NCBI GenBank assembly: GCA_019321725.1
Contig: CM033123.1
Location: 938,960-1,002,959, forward strand
DNA: 64,000 nucleotides
Source: Paulownia fortunei
Taxonomy: Eukaryota > Streptophyta > Magnoliopsida > Lamiales > Paulowniaceae
Direction: 5' to 3'
The notes under the pieces were generated by a model. The model saw only the letters and a list, made by a program, of their open reading frames with translations. It did no database searches and was not told the DNA's origin. Below are positions 11,584 through 24,869 of this stretch, in pieces (position 1 is the stretch's first letter; every line of letters begins with the position of its first letter). Both the position numbers and the translations under genes were made by a program.

Positions 11584-14500
11584 GAGAATGAGAAAAAAAG
11601 AAAAGAGTGCAAGAAAAAAGCATACAAAGGACATGTTATTTTTTGTGACAGTAGAATGGGACAGACACTATCAGCCCTACATGAAAAAGCAAGCACATTT
11701 TTGTAAAAGTTATACTGGCACATTGATGGGTGATACTTACAACTGTTAGTCAGATCAGAACCAAGGTCTAAATTTTTACCTGTAAAAAAGAAGGTTTAAA
11801 AGCTAGATTTCAACTTGCATTTGGAGGTTTAATTATTTTTCTAGTCGTCTTCTCTGTTATTCTAAGTTAAATCCCACTGCAATTATTAAGTAAAAATTGG
11901 TAATGGAGGCACGCGGCAGCGAATGTATAGCTGTGCCTCTCAACAAAGGATGATCATAGATGGTGGTTGTACAAGTGCCTGTCAATGTTTATAGTTCAAT
12001 TTTTTAGGAATTAACTTGAGTGATCTCCATCCCTAAATTTATTATGAAGTGAAAGTTGAAACTATTTTATGAACATTGATAATTACTAATTTTTCAGATT
12101 TCCTGCTGTTGTGTGTCTCTTCTTGATGATCCTTAATAAAGTAAGTTTGTTTATTGCTGTAAAAATGCTTGTCAGCACCAACCTTCAATGATTTAAAAGT
12201 ATAAGACACCAAACATGCGCTCGGCCCTTCATGTCTACTGAAGATGATGACCATATCTTCTGCAAAATCCAAGCGTTTTGGCCATTTTATCGCTAGCTCA
12301 TCCTATGTGCTACCCTTCAAGTAAACCACTCAAATATGACTGATTAAAGAGATATGCATCACCTATACCACCCCCACCCACCCTTGCACTCTCTTAGAAA
12401 TGAGTCTTTTCAGTTTGCACCATTATGCCACTTTCACAGAAGATAAGCTTACGAGGAATATGAAGCCAACAAAAAATGGAAGTTCCAAGTTCCTGCATCT
12501 CAACCTCCCTTGTTTGATCATCCACATTCCATATTTCTCCAAACAGGAGTAATTCAAGCAGGAGGAATGTTTTCAATCCTTTGCACTATATGCATATGAT
12601 TCAAGTGATGATGATACTGCTTGTAAATTTTTGTGACTCTTTTTAATGCATGTGAATGGGGTCGGCCCACGTAACGTTGTCTTCCATGTGGCCAATATGA
12701 AGTACAGATTTGGGAGGCATGTAAGTAGGGGTTAGATAAGTATCAACTTCTTGCATTAGTTTCTTTTGTTGTTTGCAAACTTTGTTTGTGGTACATTTTG
12801 ATGTTGTTCCAAGTACAAATAATTCTAACTCCTTTGGTGGCTTTTCCTTTGTTGTTATCCAATGTAGTTCCACAGGCCTTTTTAGCTTTTATCAGTAAGT
12901 GCATGTGTGCACACAAGTTGTCCCACTAAGCTTAGATTCGGAATTTATAGTAGGGCATCTTGTTTATCCTTAAGCGTGATAGATGATGGCATGGCAGGTG
13001 TATCGACAAGACGACATTTCTTGCTTCAATACGACGGAACACAACAAAGAGAGACAGAGACTGGTGGTGAAAGGCCTAATCCGAGGAATAGTTAGAGCAG
13101 ACGTGACCTTAAGGTTGACAAACGATGGCCACTGATCTTCATCACTCTCACCATAGTGCTTCAAACTCTATCTTTTGCCAAAATTTGTTTTATCGAAACT
13201 TTGTCTAGTTAAAACTAACTAATCACATGCCAAGTATAGCTGCACATACGTCTTGCAGTGGTCACTTTTCATGGAATAAGAACCAATCATATGGAAATTA
13301 CCCTAAGAATGGATTCAGTCTCACCAGCTGGGTGGGTATGGAAATTCAGTTTTCCATATTTTGATTTTTCAAACTCTAAACTACGTTACTTTACCTTAAC
13401 CCTTCAACAAATTACTGTGGACAGATATGGAAGCAGCTCCAAAACAAGATTTTTATCCTTGCCTATTAGAAAATTTTAGATATGTATCTACTTCCATAGT
13501 TAAACAATGCTCATTAACCTTGTTACAGAGCTAATCACTAAAGAAAATGCACTATTCCAAGGTAGCATATAGGGTCCTGGAGCAACTGTACCCATTGTCT
13601 CGAGGTTTTTCGAAAGAACTACAAATATCAAATAATTGGACTACGTAGCTCAATGAGGAAGTCATAATGCACAGTGATTCTAAAGGGCCTGGATTATTTT
13701 TCTGCTCACTTGCAGGCGCTTGTTTAGTCTTGCCCTGTAAATATCCAGAAAATTTTTCTCTTCGTTTTCTGATAGAGACACCTTCCTCCATTTCTGAAAC
13801 TACTTCTGATAAAACTATTAGATGAAGTTTACTGGATCCCATTTCAGAGTACAAATTGAGCTGTAGCCAGGGATATTTTTCAGATTAGTGGAAGAATATC
13901 TCCTCTAATGTTTGCTTTTGTCAGCACATACTGGATATCTAGAGAGTAACATCATAAGATTGCAGAATCAAAGAGATGGTCCACCTAAGCATCTTGTCAC
14001 TTCATGTACAAGCCTTTACATATCAAAGTAGTGTACTTTTATCAGTGCAACACTACAAGCCTCAGCTTGATGGTAATTGATTTGTTTGCCGGATTGAGGT
14101 CAACTGAGTAAGGCCAGTATTCATGGATTTTTCTTGTATAATCTCATGATCATGAGCCATTAGATAACATGTGGTCCACTTCCATTAGATCACATCTCAC
14201 CAATGGATCATATCATGTTCTTTTGATCTAATGACTGATGGTCCCTAAACCATAATCGTCTGAAAACCATCCAATAGTTCATTCGGATACAGCCAACTAC
14301 CCGGCCAGATGATCCCTTTTTCACTTTTCTTCATTGAGATTATGATACATTGAACATTTTTAATGTGCGATAGCATTTTACAACTTGTACTGAATACAGT
14401 GAAATTTGTTGCTTTGTACACAGATATTGTAGCTAGGTGCCTTACCAATAACTCCAAAAGTGTACCTGTAATGTATAGCTAGATAAGACCTTGATAACGT

Positions 14501-16620
14501 TTAAGGTGTACCTTAGGACTTAACAACTTTAGCACCAGAGAAAATGACACAAAAATTGCTGCTGTACAACAAAAGAACTCACACGAGTGAACGGGGCCCT
14601 TTGTCTCTCCATCTTTTCAGCTTGCTTGTCTGTGATCTGAGTACGGATTATTTCATGCCTTTAACCATCCCTTCTCACGTTTTCATGTCTGCGTTTTGTA
14701 CATGTGGGGTGAAGTAACATGATTCATCACATTATCGAGGGCATGTTAAAGGCAAGTGAAATTGCACTTGGCAGACAACTGTAACACAATCCATGGACCT
14801 AATTAAGCCCATCATCAGCTTCTGCAAATGAGCTCTGAACTGTTTTCATTTGAACGATCAATCTCAACAGCACTAAGATATAACCTTGTACATTTGTACC
14901 TCTGGTATTCTCTGCTTAAGGCTACTTGAACCTGTATCGAATATTCAATAATTTCACTGAACAGCTTTCCTCAGGTGAACCATGAATAACTCATGGAGCA
15001 ATTTGTGCATATACATTCTCCATAATATAGATTATTCAAGCTTGATGGAGAGGTTTTGCCCTCGGAGATGAATACTTATCCATGGAAATAGTGCTATGCC
15101 ATTCTTGATTAGTCTTCTTATCGCTGAGATTAAGCAAAAAAGCCGGGCCAAGTAAGGTGCTTTCTGCCAACAAGATATATCTGTAGATGACAAAAGCTGC
15201 ATTGCAATTTTCTGCAAACACCAAAGTTGGGGATACAAAGATACCGATAAACACAAATTTATGCAAGAAATCGTTAACCGTACGCAAGAAGATAAAGGGG
15301 ACTAAACATGGTTGTTGATTGTTACAAGTACTAAAGATACTAAAAATTGTATGCAGGCATCATATTTATCATCAGTCATATGTTACCAATGATGATTCAA
15401 GGTTGAAGTCATTGAAGCTCAAAAAGTACTTTGGTGTAACAGAATGGAGTTAGTGAATTAATCAGGGTGGTAACTAAATTACCTTTTTGGCTAACAAGAA
15501 AAAAATGGATGGACCTCTTGTGAAACAATTGCCATAGAAGACATTTGGCTGTACCTGGCCCTTTCTTTCTATTGAGGAAATAAACATCAATAAGGAATCT
15601 AACAAGGTTATCATCTTTCTTTATGTCCCAAATATGCCTAAGATCTAAAATTAATTATTCTTAATATGCCTTTAGCTATTCACAGAGTACATATGTAATG
15701 TGATAAAGCACTTTGTGCGTGGAATCAACAAATAAATGCAAGATCTAATTCACTTTTCATTCTGTGCATTGAAAGGAGCCAATATGATTATATAGTAATT
15801 ATTTTTAATGTACAATTATGCACATATAGTGAAGCTCATGAAGCAAAAGGCAAAAGGAATGGAAACATTTCATCACTTTGAATGGTAGTCATTTGTTGTG
15901 AGACTCGTTCAATCTTTGTGCTGAGAATTTTGGCAAATTGATTATGCAACTCTTTGGAGTCGGGGATATCACTTTCATCATGGATGGCTAGATGGGTATG
16001 GTACATTTCCATGTGAAATTTGTCAGGAAAACTTGCAAGTGGTTTGTGAAAATTCCTATTTTTAGTGTGTTCATTTTCTTACAGCTATGATAGCGATACA
16101 TCATGAAGTTCAAACAGCAAGTGGCAAAAAGATTGAGATTAATATTTCTAGCATTAAAACCAATTTTTTACACATTTATGATGCAAGATTTGTTCCTTAT
16201 CAAAACCATGCTTAAAAAGTAAAAGGTAACACCCTCAATAGGGGCACCAGCTGCAGCATGTGGACTTCGTGGTCTACTACTTTTTGAGTTGTGAAAGGTT
16301 AATTTTAGAGTGTGAACTGTTAAAAGGTTATTTTCTGGTCTGGTGATGGCCTTTTTCTAATACCAGCATGATAACTTTCACTCTCTGATTTTAGCTATTA
16401 CTTACATCTTAAAGAAAAGCAATAGGGCAATTTACTTTGTGTGAAAACTTGTAAACAAAAAACCCAGGAATATCTGGCCTTTTAAGCAACCTTTGCTCCA
16501 AGCAATTCTAAAACTCCATCTCTTTTCCAATGCAGAAAAGTTTAATCTTCAAATCCTCCTCTTCCATTCATCTTGAACCCTGTAGAAATCCTGTTTCTTT
16601 TGTCAAAAAAACCTGCAAAA
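11584..16620. other. 5-kb intergenic spacer, no gene recognised
   Basis: I found no conserved protein signature, tRNA or transposon protein on either strand. Short ORFs (for example minus 13552-13854 and minus 12394-12576) have no family features and no matching splice partners. The stretch is less AT-extreme than other spacers, so non-coding transcripts or unrecognised short genes cannot be excluded. Confidence 0.5.
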
Positions 16621-17925
16621 ATGGCAGTGACACATGCTGATCTTGCTCCAAGCCGGAAAAGCAGTGATCTGGGCAGCAAAACAGGTGCATTCCTCATGGT
16701 TTTGTCGATATTATTAGGCCTGTTCTGCTTCATTCTCTGTCTCATAGCCGAGGAAACACGTTCTGAGGTACAAATTTATTAGCACAAAAATGTAATTAAT
16801 AAGCACTTCCCTTAGCCTCAGTGTAGAACTTCAAAAAAAAAATTGCCCCAAGATTTCACTTTGATTTATCCCACTTTCTATGTATCTCACACGATGGAGG
16901 TTCACCATACGTGACTTCCCCATACATTTGTGTAAGAGAGACAAACATAAACTCAAGTGTCGTAACAAGCGCCCCTTACACCAATCAGAATATGACATTG
17001 CCAATATATGAAATCCTATGCTTTGAAACTTCTGCAGGTAACATGGACCCCGACATCCACAAGTGACAAAGGGAAAGGAACGAAATCTGAATGCACATAC
17101 ACTGGTAATGGGAAGCTGCCATTTTTATCAGCAACAGGCGCATTTTTTGCTCTGGCGATGGCCATGGTAGTGCAGCACACATACTTACTGGTTGCAGTTA
17201 GTAAATCAGACTCTCTGATTGAAATTACTTGGGCCCCTGATTCTGTTTTCATCAAGACTCTAACATGGCAAGCTGCATTTTTCTTCGTCTCAACTTGGTA
17301 TGAACTATTTGTCAGACCATCCTAAAAGCTAAAACTTGATCACAACTCTGTCTTTCTTAGTGACTTACTTGAAGTTAAGTCTACTCGAAGTGAAAATTAT
17401 TGTTATAAATTCTGATTAAATCAGATTTCCACAATCTTTTATATATAAAAACATGATTGTTTTGTGTGTGTGTGTGTGTTAAAGCTGGTACAAATAGCAA
17501 CTAGTGCATAATTAAACTCTGAACTTGAATGCAGGATGTCATTTGCTGTGGGAGAGATTCTACTACTAATTGGACTCAGTGCTGAGTCGGGCCACCTAAA
17601 AGATTGGGAAATATCGCGGCCTAGTTGCCTGATCATTGGACGAGGTTTGTTCACAGCTGCCGGGGTATTTGGCCTAGTGACAGTCTTTCTTGCCTCTGGC
17701 CTATACATCACAGTACTACGTGCAGAAAGGCATTTTCAAGAGCAAGAAAATACGCGACGACAGATTCTGGAGGCCTCAGTCCTGTATGCATCTCCACCAA
17801 GATCACCTATAAGAATCAACATTAGGGCTGTGCCTAATGAGAACCCTTTGCCAATGCAAGATCAAAATGTGCACACGTTGCACCACTACTTAACAGCCTT
17901 TGACAAGCACTCAAGATTAGCTTGA
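16621..17925 (+). CDS. DUF1218 four-helix membrane protein, 265 aa, three exons
   Basis: Exons are 16621-16767, 17038-17297 and 17535-17925, with GT-AG junctions in phase. The protein has a first membrane helix at about 22-44 and then the conserved EETRSEVTW segment that spans the first junction. A Cys-containing extracellular-type loop (CTYTGNGKLPF), helices around AFFALAMAMVVQHTY and WQAAFFFVSTWMSFAVGEILLLIGL, and a last helix GLFTAAGVFGLVTVFLASGLYI follow. The hydrophilic tail contains SPPRSPIRI. This is the DUF1218 family, whose characterised members (VCC/DESIGUAL, MWL) affect vascular patterning and wall lignin; the exact role here is unknown. An in-frame ATG at 16573 would add 16 residues; 16621 is preferred because it starts the conserved part. 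Confidence 0.85.
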
Positions 17926-18850
17926 AAGCAAAGAAAATGTATATAACTTTTAATCATTCTGCTAGCAAGAAACTTCACACATAGCTAGCCAAGCCAACAA
18001 AAAAAGACTACTTCATACAGAATTGTAAATGAGAATCACAAGTACATAATCACATAAGAGGGCTAAACTTTGTATAGAATTTTCTGCAAGGAAGACTACA
18101 TTTTATGACAACTTTGTATAGACTATTTCTTATTGGGGCAAAATGTCCAACTTTCTTTGATCCTACAAAAAGAATTTGTAAGAAGTGATGTGAACGATTG
18201 CAAAAGATATTATTTAACAAAATTAACCATAATAATTCACTAGTCGGATATTGAAATGAACCATAAATCAATTCATGTATTTAAGAAACTCATGAAAAAA
18301 ATGCTACAACTGAAATAGAAATTGTAAGAGTAAAAAGAAAAAAAAAAATCTTTCTTTTTTTGTTTTAAGTGGATGAAACGGGATGTATTCTTCATAACAT
18401 TTTTTATCCTGAAATTTATGTAAATAAGTAGAAAATTTAAAAAAGCAGATTGAACTAGACGAAGTCCATCAATATAAATTATAGGTAAAAGAAAAAAGAA
18501 AAAAAAAAGTGAGGAAAGCAAGGCTATTATTTGAATTAAAAGAATATGAATTAATGTAGTCACTTTTACAGAAAATTGGCATAAAGAGTGGGGATATTGT
18601 TAACAGAGGCAACCTGATGGACAGGTTGCCGGTTCCAACCATTTTCCCACATGCGGCTGAAAATGTTTTGAAAGGAATTCTCCTAATTCAAACCCTTCCT
18701 CTGCTTTTCTTCTTCGTCTCTCTCTCTCTCTCTCTCAGGTACGCGCGTATTTCTCTCTGTGTGTGTAATTATACGTTATCTTTATTCATCAGTTTTATTC
18801 ACTAATTTATTTTTGGTTGATCAGGTGTTCGTTAGGTTTTTATAGTAACG
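17926..18850. other. Spacer between DUF1218 3' end and importin alpha leader
   Basis: This contains the DUF1218 3' untranslated region, then AT-rich sequence, and from about 18.65 kb the importin alpha leader with a TC dinucleotide run (18717-18736). A strong donor CAG|GTACGC follows the TC run and an acceptor TGATCAG ends at 18824, suggesting an 86-bp leader intron (18739-18824) just before the ATG. Confidence 0.45.
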
Positions 18851-21800
18851 ATGTCGCTGAGGCCGGGCGCTAAGGCGGAGGTGCGGCGCAGTCGCTACAA
18901 GGTGGCGGTTGACGCCGATGAGGGACGGCGACGGAGGGAGGACAATATGGTGGAGATCCGAAAGAGTAAGCGCGAGGAAAGTTTGCTTAAAAAGCGAAGA
19001 GAAGGACTCCAGCAGCAGCAGCAATTCTCAGCGTCTCTTCACTCCTCCGCGCTCGAGAAAAAGGTTGATTTTTTGTATTTTTTTTTTGTGGGTAAGATGG
19101 AGTGAACGTATGTGTGGTTGAAATTGAAATTTTAGGAGTGGGTTTTCAGTTTTTGCTTAATTTTGAATTTTGTTTGATGAGTCTATGTGCCTGCGCTGGA
19201 GAAAAAGGTTGGTTTTCTTTTGTATCATGATGAAATTTTTAGTGCACCACACCAATTGGATTTTGGACTTTGAGTCCCATTTACATTCAGTGTATCTTAT
19301 GCAATAATTTTAAGTTTGTAACTGGTTGCTGCTCGTCATATGTACATATTGGATGTAACAATTAGTGATCGGAGTGGGTTTATGGCTGGATTAAATTGGA
19401 ATTTGTTGATTGGATTTTTATTTTTGCTTAGTTTTGGGTCTTGTTTTGGTTAGTCATTGTGATGGGATGTATTTTGGAGCGTGAAAGTGATTACGGAATA
19501 GGCTAGTCTCTTTTGTTGACAGTGAGAAAGAGTAAGTTTATATGATTGTTTTTTTCATTCTTGTGACTTAAACATAATATTTGCCTGTTTGTGCGTGCTT
19601 GTGTATTCTTATGGGTGTATGGTATGAATTTTATTATAGGTGTATCCTGTTCTGTGTTTGTGAGCATAAGAAGGTGGTATATGTGTAGGATAATAGAATC
19701 AATAAATATGGGTTTGAATGTTTGTAACTGAAGCTTGAAATTGTCTTCTGAACAAAATGCAGAAATTTTATCAAAAACAATGGCTGATTAATGGGTTTGA
19801 TATATAAGGTTCTTAGCATTTTCTTTTGGATATAAGTTTGAGTGTAATATTTCCATTTTGATTTTTTATTTTGGTTGGGTTGGTAGCATTTTTACAGGTA
19901 TTTATTTGTAGTATGGTTGTGTTTTTGTTATGGAGTAATAACTTTTTATTTGGATGCAGTTGGAGAGTCTTCCTTCTATGGTTGCCGGGGTCTGGTCAAA
20001 TGATGGCAACTTGCAGCTGGAAGCGACTACACAGTTCCGCAAATTACTTTCAATTGGTAAGACTTGCGGTCTCATTTAATTATATGGTTTCCTTTGTATG
20101 TTTATTTCATGATGATTTACTGATTATGGCCTCTTCTTTCATGGTGACTACTTGTCCTCGAATCTAATTAACAGAAAGAAGCCCTCCTATTGAAGAAGTA
20201 ATACAATCAGGTGTTGTTCCTCGGTTTGTTGAGTTCCTAATGAGAGAGGATTTCCCCCAGCTCCAGGTTTGAATTTGTGTAAAGCCTTAGTATAAAATAT
20301 TTAGAGGTTGCTTGTACAGTTTGAGAGGATTTTGCTCATCTTATGAACTTGTACAGTTTGAGGCTGCTTGGGCACTCACTAACATTGCCTCTGGTACGTC
20401 GGAGAACACAAGGGTGGTTATTGATCATGGAGCAGTCCCAATTTTTGTAAAGCTTCTGGGTTCACCAAGTGATGACGTTCGTGAGCAGGTATAACTTTTT
20501 GCATAAAATGTTACATTATCAGGTTCTGTATTTTCCTGCTGCAATGGATAATCCTTTTGCTAACAAAAATTGTTTTTTTAACTATAGGCTGTGTGGGCAT
20601 TGGGTAATGTTGCTGGTGATTCTCCTAAATGCCGTGACCTTGTCCTTGGTTATGGGGCCTTGGTTCCTTTGCTTGCTCAGTTGAATGAGAATGCGAAGCT
20701 TTCAATGCTGAGAAATGCCACCTGGACACTGTCAAACTTCTGCAGAGGCAAGCCACAGCCTCCCTTTGAGCAGGTATTGGATTTTATCTTGTGTTCAATT
20801 GGAGGATGTCTATTTTTTTTGTTGACGGAGGATGTTATTTCCTTTTTTGCCTTGAAATTGCTTTGTTAGGTGAGACCAGCACTTCCAGCCCTTCAGCGTC
20901 TTGTTTACTCGAACGATGAAGAGGTACTTACAGATGCATGCTGGGCTCTCTCATACCTCTCTGATGGTACAAATGACAAAATTCAAGCTGTGATTGAGGC
21001 AGGTGTCTGTCAACGACTTGTTGAGCTCCTCCTGTGAGTGGCATTTTGCATAATTATTTGATGGATCAATGTGCTTCTTGTAGATGTGCAGTGAATTTAC
21101 ATATTTTTTATGTTTCAGTCACCCCTCTCCTTCAGTGCTTATTCCTGCACTTCGTACGGTTGGAAATATTGTGACTGGTGATGATGTTCAAACTCAGGTA
21201 TGAAATTCCCTTCTGCGTTCAGTTGCAGCTGTTGGTTTGAAAATGATTCTTGTTTTAGTACTTTTTAGCTTGCCTGCTGGAAGCCTAGAATGTTTGGTGA
21301 CTAGTATAGGTGAAGAAATTAAGCACCTAAAAAGAATATATATATATATATATATATGCTCTTTGACTGCGTTCTTTGTCCTCCAGTATATCATCGATCA
21401 TGGTGCACTTCCTTGCCTGTTAAGCCTGTTGACTCACCATCATAAAAAGAGCATCAAGAAGGAAGCCTGCTGGACGATTTCAAACATCACTGCTGGAAAC
21501 AGAGAACAAATACAGGTATAAATGTGAAGCCTTGCAATTGATTTTTTCCAGTCTCAACTGTATGATGTCTTCTAGGTATATTCTTCTCTGATATTCTGGA
21601 GATCAATCATAGTGACTTTGGAAGGTAGACCCCCAATTAAGTTCTTCCATTCCTCCAAATGATAAAGAGCATTTACTGTTTTAAATCGTTTTTCCAGATG
21701 CTTTACCTCGACGGGTAATGGTTTTTTATGTTATGAAGCTTTTAGTATGTGATTTACTGTATTGTTGATTGACCATTATACGCCATGTTCAGTACCCTTT

Positions 21801-22468
21801 GTCCTGTTGGTTCAAAAATTCATTGGTTGCTGCTTAAGGTCATGTGATCTTTGTCTCGAGTCATACTAATTGGATATGCTTTGGAATGGCAGGCTGTAAT
21901 TGACGCTGGCTTGATAGGTCCCTTAGTGAATCTGCTTCAGACTGCCGAATTTGATATTAAGAAAGAGGCTGCATGGGCTATTTCAAATGCAACATCTGGA
22001 GGAACCAATGAGCAAATCATGTATTTTTGTTGTTAATCTGTTGTGGGTCAATTGATCTGCTTTTGTTTGTGACTAAAATTATGCCCTTTTCTTTCTTATA
22101 GGTACTTGGTGAATCAGAATTGTATAAAGCCTTTGTGCGATCTTCTGGTTTGCCCTGATCCAAGAATTGTTACTGTATGTTTGGAGGGGCTAGAAAACAT
22201 ACTGAAAGTTGGGGAAGCAGAGAAGGGTAATACTGGAGATGTCAATTATTTTGCCCAATTAATAGATGAAGCGGAGGGATTAGAAAAGATTGAGAACTTG
22301 CAGAGTCATGACAACAATGAAATTTATGAGAAGGCTGTGAAAATACTGGAGACATATTGGCTAGAGGAGGATGATGAGACATTACCTGCAGGTGATGGGA
22401 CCCAGCCTGGATTTAACTTCGGAGGAAATGGCATTCAACTTCCACCTGGTGGATTCAGTTTTAACTGA
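18851..22468 (+). CDS. IMPA2: Importin subunit alpha, 528 aa, 10 coding exons
   Basis: Coding exons are 18851-19063, 19960-20056, 20175-20266, 20357-20488, 20588-20773, 20870-21033, 21119-21197, 21387-21515, 21893-22020 and 22102-22468; all phases close. The N-terminus is a basic IBB domain ([20 protein letters not shown], then [18 protein letters not shown] and a Gln run). Armadillo repeats follow, with the NLS-groove W/N signatures ([84 protein letters not shown]). The acidic, Gly-rich tail [16 protein letters not shown] is typical of plant IMPA. It binds NLS cargo and importin beta for nuclear import. Length is normal for the family. The symbol reflects the Arabidopsis IMPA-2 neighbourhood and is an orthology inference; other IMPA paralogues are close. 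Confidence 0.93.
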
Positions 22469-22470
22469 AG

Positions 22471-22638
22471 GTTAGTTATATGGTCTTTTGGATCTTTCCT
22501 CCCTATATATATAAACATGCCATATCTCAGTAATCGTACACAACTCTTATCCCTTGGTGATTATTTACTTTGATGTTTGGGTTACTGCATTGTAGCATCC
22601 AAGATTCCTGGGGCTAACAATGCTGATATATTTTTCAG
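22471..22638 (+). other. Probable 3'-UTR intron of importin alpha
   Basis: Two bases after the importin stop codon is a good donor (GAAG|GTTAGT), and a good acceptor (TTTTTCAG) ends at 22638. The 168-bp segment is T-rich. An intron this close to the stop would normally not trigger nonsense-mediated decay. Confidence 0.5.
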
Positions 22639-24353
22639 GTATTTCAATCTGGTGGATGAAGCAGTTTCTCTTGTCGGTGGTGATTCCGATAATTTGGTCA
22701 ATGTCAGGTCGGGTCGGGTTGCAGCACCTCAGTGAGTTTGGTGAGTCGGGTCCAGAGTCTGTCGTGGTCGAGGAGGTGCCTAAGTAGGGTCGTTCTGTGC
22801 TGTGGTGGTCAATAAGCAGGGTATGGAGTTCAGCATTGACAGAGATGGCCGGTCGGGTCTTGTTTAGTCCTTTCCCCAGTATGGTTGAGTTGTTTAGGGG
22901 AATCCCAGGGGAAATGATATTCCGACTAATGAGATTGGCAATGCGGTCTTTTCTATTTGTCATGTGTGCTTTAATCGTAGTCCTAGTCATCTTAAGGCGT
23001 CACAATGGTATTGTTTCTTGTTGCTAGGTTCATATGCTTTGTCTATTTATTTGCCTACTTTGAACAGAAGAGTTTGAATTCTGTGAGACCCATATTCATA
23101 CTAGTAGTTTAATCTATTCCAAGTTTTTAACTTAGTTGTTTCTATTACAGCCCTTGTTCAAATGATTGGGTTGGACCGGATTTTATGGTTGAATGATGGT
23201 TGGGATCCTAAATGGATCCAAAATAAATCGTATCGGATCCTGTCCTCCCTTAACACTGTTTCTTTTGAGGTATATTATGTATTGAACTGTAAACATACAT
23301 TTACTTTCAATTTATATTTGAATTTATATATATTGTTGGATCCGAAAATGGTTAATTGGGATCTAATTTCGGTGGAGCTAGTTCGAATTAGTTTGGTTCC
23401 ATGTGTCTAGTTGTATATTGCCAGCCCTACCCTTCCCTTCCATGTATTGTTCCGTTGACTTCGAAGATGCAGGATAATATAATCACTATGTTGTTGGCTT
23501 CTATGCTTTTTGTGTTACATATTGGCATTGATTAGAATTGTGTGCGCTGAATTAATTAGGATCAAGCAAGGGTAAAGAGGACTCAGAAAATACAGAAGTA
23601 GCTATTAAGTCGCAACTTCCGAATGGCTCTTACTACTATATTTAATCTGTTCTCGAAAATGATTGCCTACTTTTGGGAATTGTTCTATTTTTGAGCTTTT
23701 GTACTTTCAAGTACCAAGGGACCTGTGACCAAGTCAAGTTCAAATTTACAGGGAATCTAAAACGTGATATTGTTTTTACACTTCTGTCCTTAAACCCTAA
23801 AATGTGTAGCACTATTATATTAGATTTCTTTGCATTTTGAAAAAAAAAAAAAAAACAAGCAAACAAACAAACAAACAAAGATGTTTTTGCATTACATGCT
23901 TTCCTCCTTTTTTTCTTTCCTTTTTTTTTTTTTTTTGGGTTTTATCATGTTACCACTAGTTCCAAAATTAAATGAAACTACTAAAAATGATACGTATTTT
24001 TGTATGAGCGTTTTATTTGCCCTAATATTTGTAACAGTGACTCATCATAATCTTTTTCTTTTAAATCCTATAGGACTCTGATATTTTTTTCCTTAATTTT
24101 GATAGCAAGAATATTGTGACTACTTGAAGGTTACCTTTAAAATTTGTAAAATCTTTATATAGTATCAATATGATCCCTTGAAAGGGACTATTGAAATTAA
24201 TTAGTCTTCGAACTGGTTAGCATGATCTTGTTTTAGACACACTAAGTCATACTACACATAATATATTTACCTCCCAACCACATTACAATAAATGAAATCT
24301 TGTGATGAGCACCACCAACCATGTTCTGTAATGGAGCATTAATGCGATTCAAC
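22639..24353. other. Importin alpha 3' end and spacer with degenerate repeat sequence
   Basis: GGTCGGGTCGGGTT-type sequence (about 22706-22760) and GGATCC/GGATCCAAA-rich sequence (about 23205-23345) look like fragments of dispersed repeats. The ORFs here (minus 22565-22990, plus 22797-23027) have no family features. Poly-A with (CAAA)n lies near 23839-23879. No gene is supported. Confidence 0.45.
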
Positions 24354-24360
24354 TATAAAA
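24354..24360 (+). promoter_or_regulatory. TATA box of the P-loop gene
   Basis: CTATAAAAACCC lies about 65 bp upstream of the ATG at 24419, predicting transcription start near 24385. Confidence 0.65.
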
Positions 24361-24418
24361 ACCCTCATATCCCACAAAAGCCCATCAGAGACAAAAAAAA
24401 GCCACAGAAAATTAAAAA

Positions 24419-24835
24419 ATGAAAAGCCATCTTTTCTTGAGTGATGAAGATCAAAATGGAGTGCCAAGATCAGCTTTTTGCTGGTGGAGGGCGCCTGAGG
24501 AATTTGATGAGAATGGCCATTTCAAGGTGGATATTTCTGACCTCTCAAACTTGACTCCAAGATTCAAAGTCCTTAGAGAAATGGAGAGGTTGGCTTTCAT
24601 TGCTGGTGAAGGGCTGGATGATTTAAGGCACAAGCTTTTGAGTTACAGGGCTGGTGACTTTTGGCTGCCTGTTGGCGGAATCAAGAAAGAAGAAATGGAT
24701 ATGCCACCAGTGATAACCATTCTCTTGACAGGCCTAACTAGTTCTGGCAAGAGCTCTTTCGTCAACTTGATGTATAGTGTTCTTGGGAGATCTGGTCTGA
24801 TCCCTTTTGCTCAAACATCAGGTACATCTAAAGTT

Positions 24836-24869
<34 letters not shown>

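Noticed and set aside
13552..13854. 100-codon minus-strand ORF as a small gene
   Set aside because: No promoter, no conserved motif and ordinary composition; length is within chance for a 5-kb spacer.
14180..14235. Inverted repeat CATTAGATCA ... TGATCTAATG as a microRNA hairpin or small transposon
   Set aside because: The stem is only 10 bp, with a long unpaired loop and no known mature microRNA sequence.
22565..22990. 141-codon minus-strand ORF after importin alpha
   Set aside because: It lies antisense to the probable 3' untranslated region and repeat-like GGTCGGGT sequence, and no protein family is recognised.
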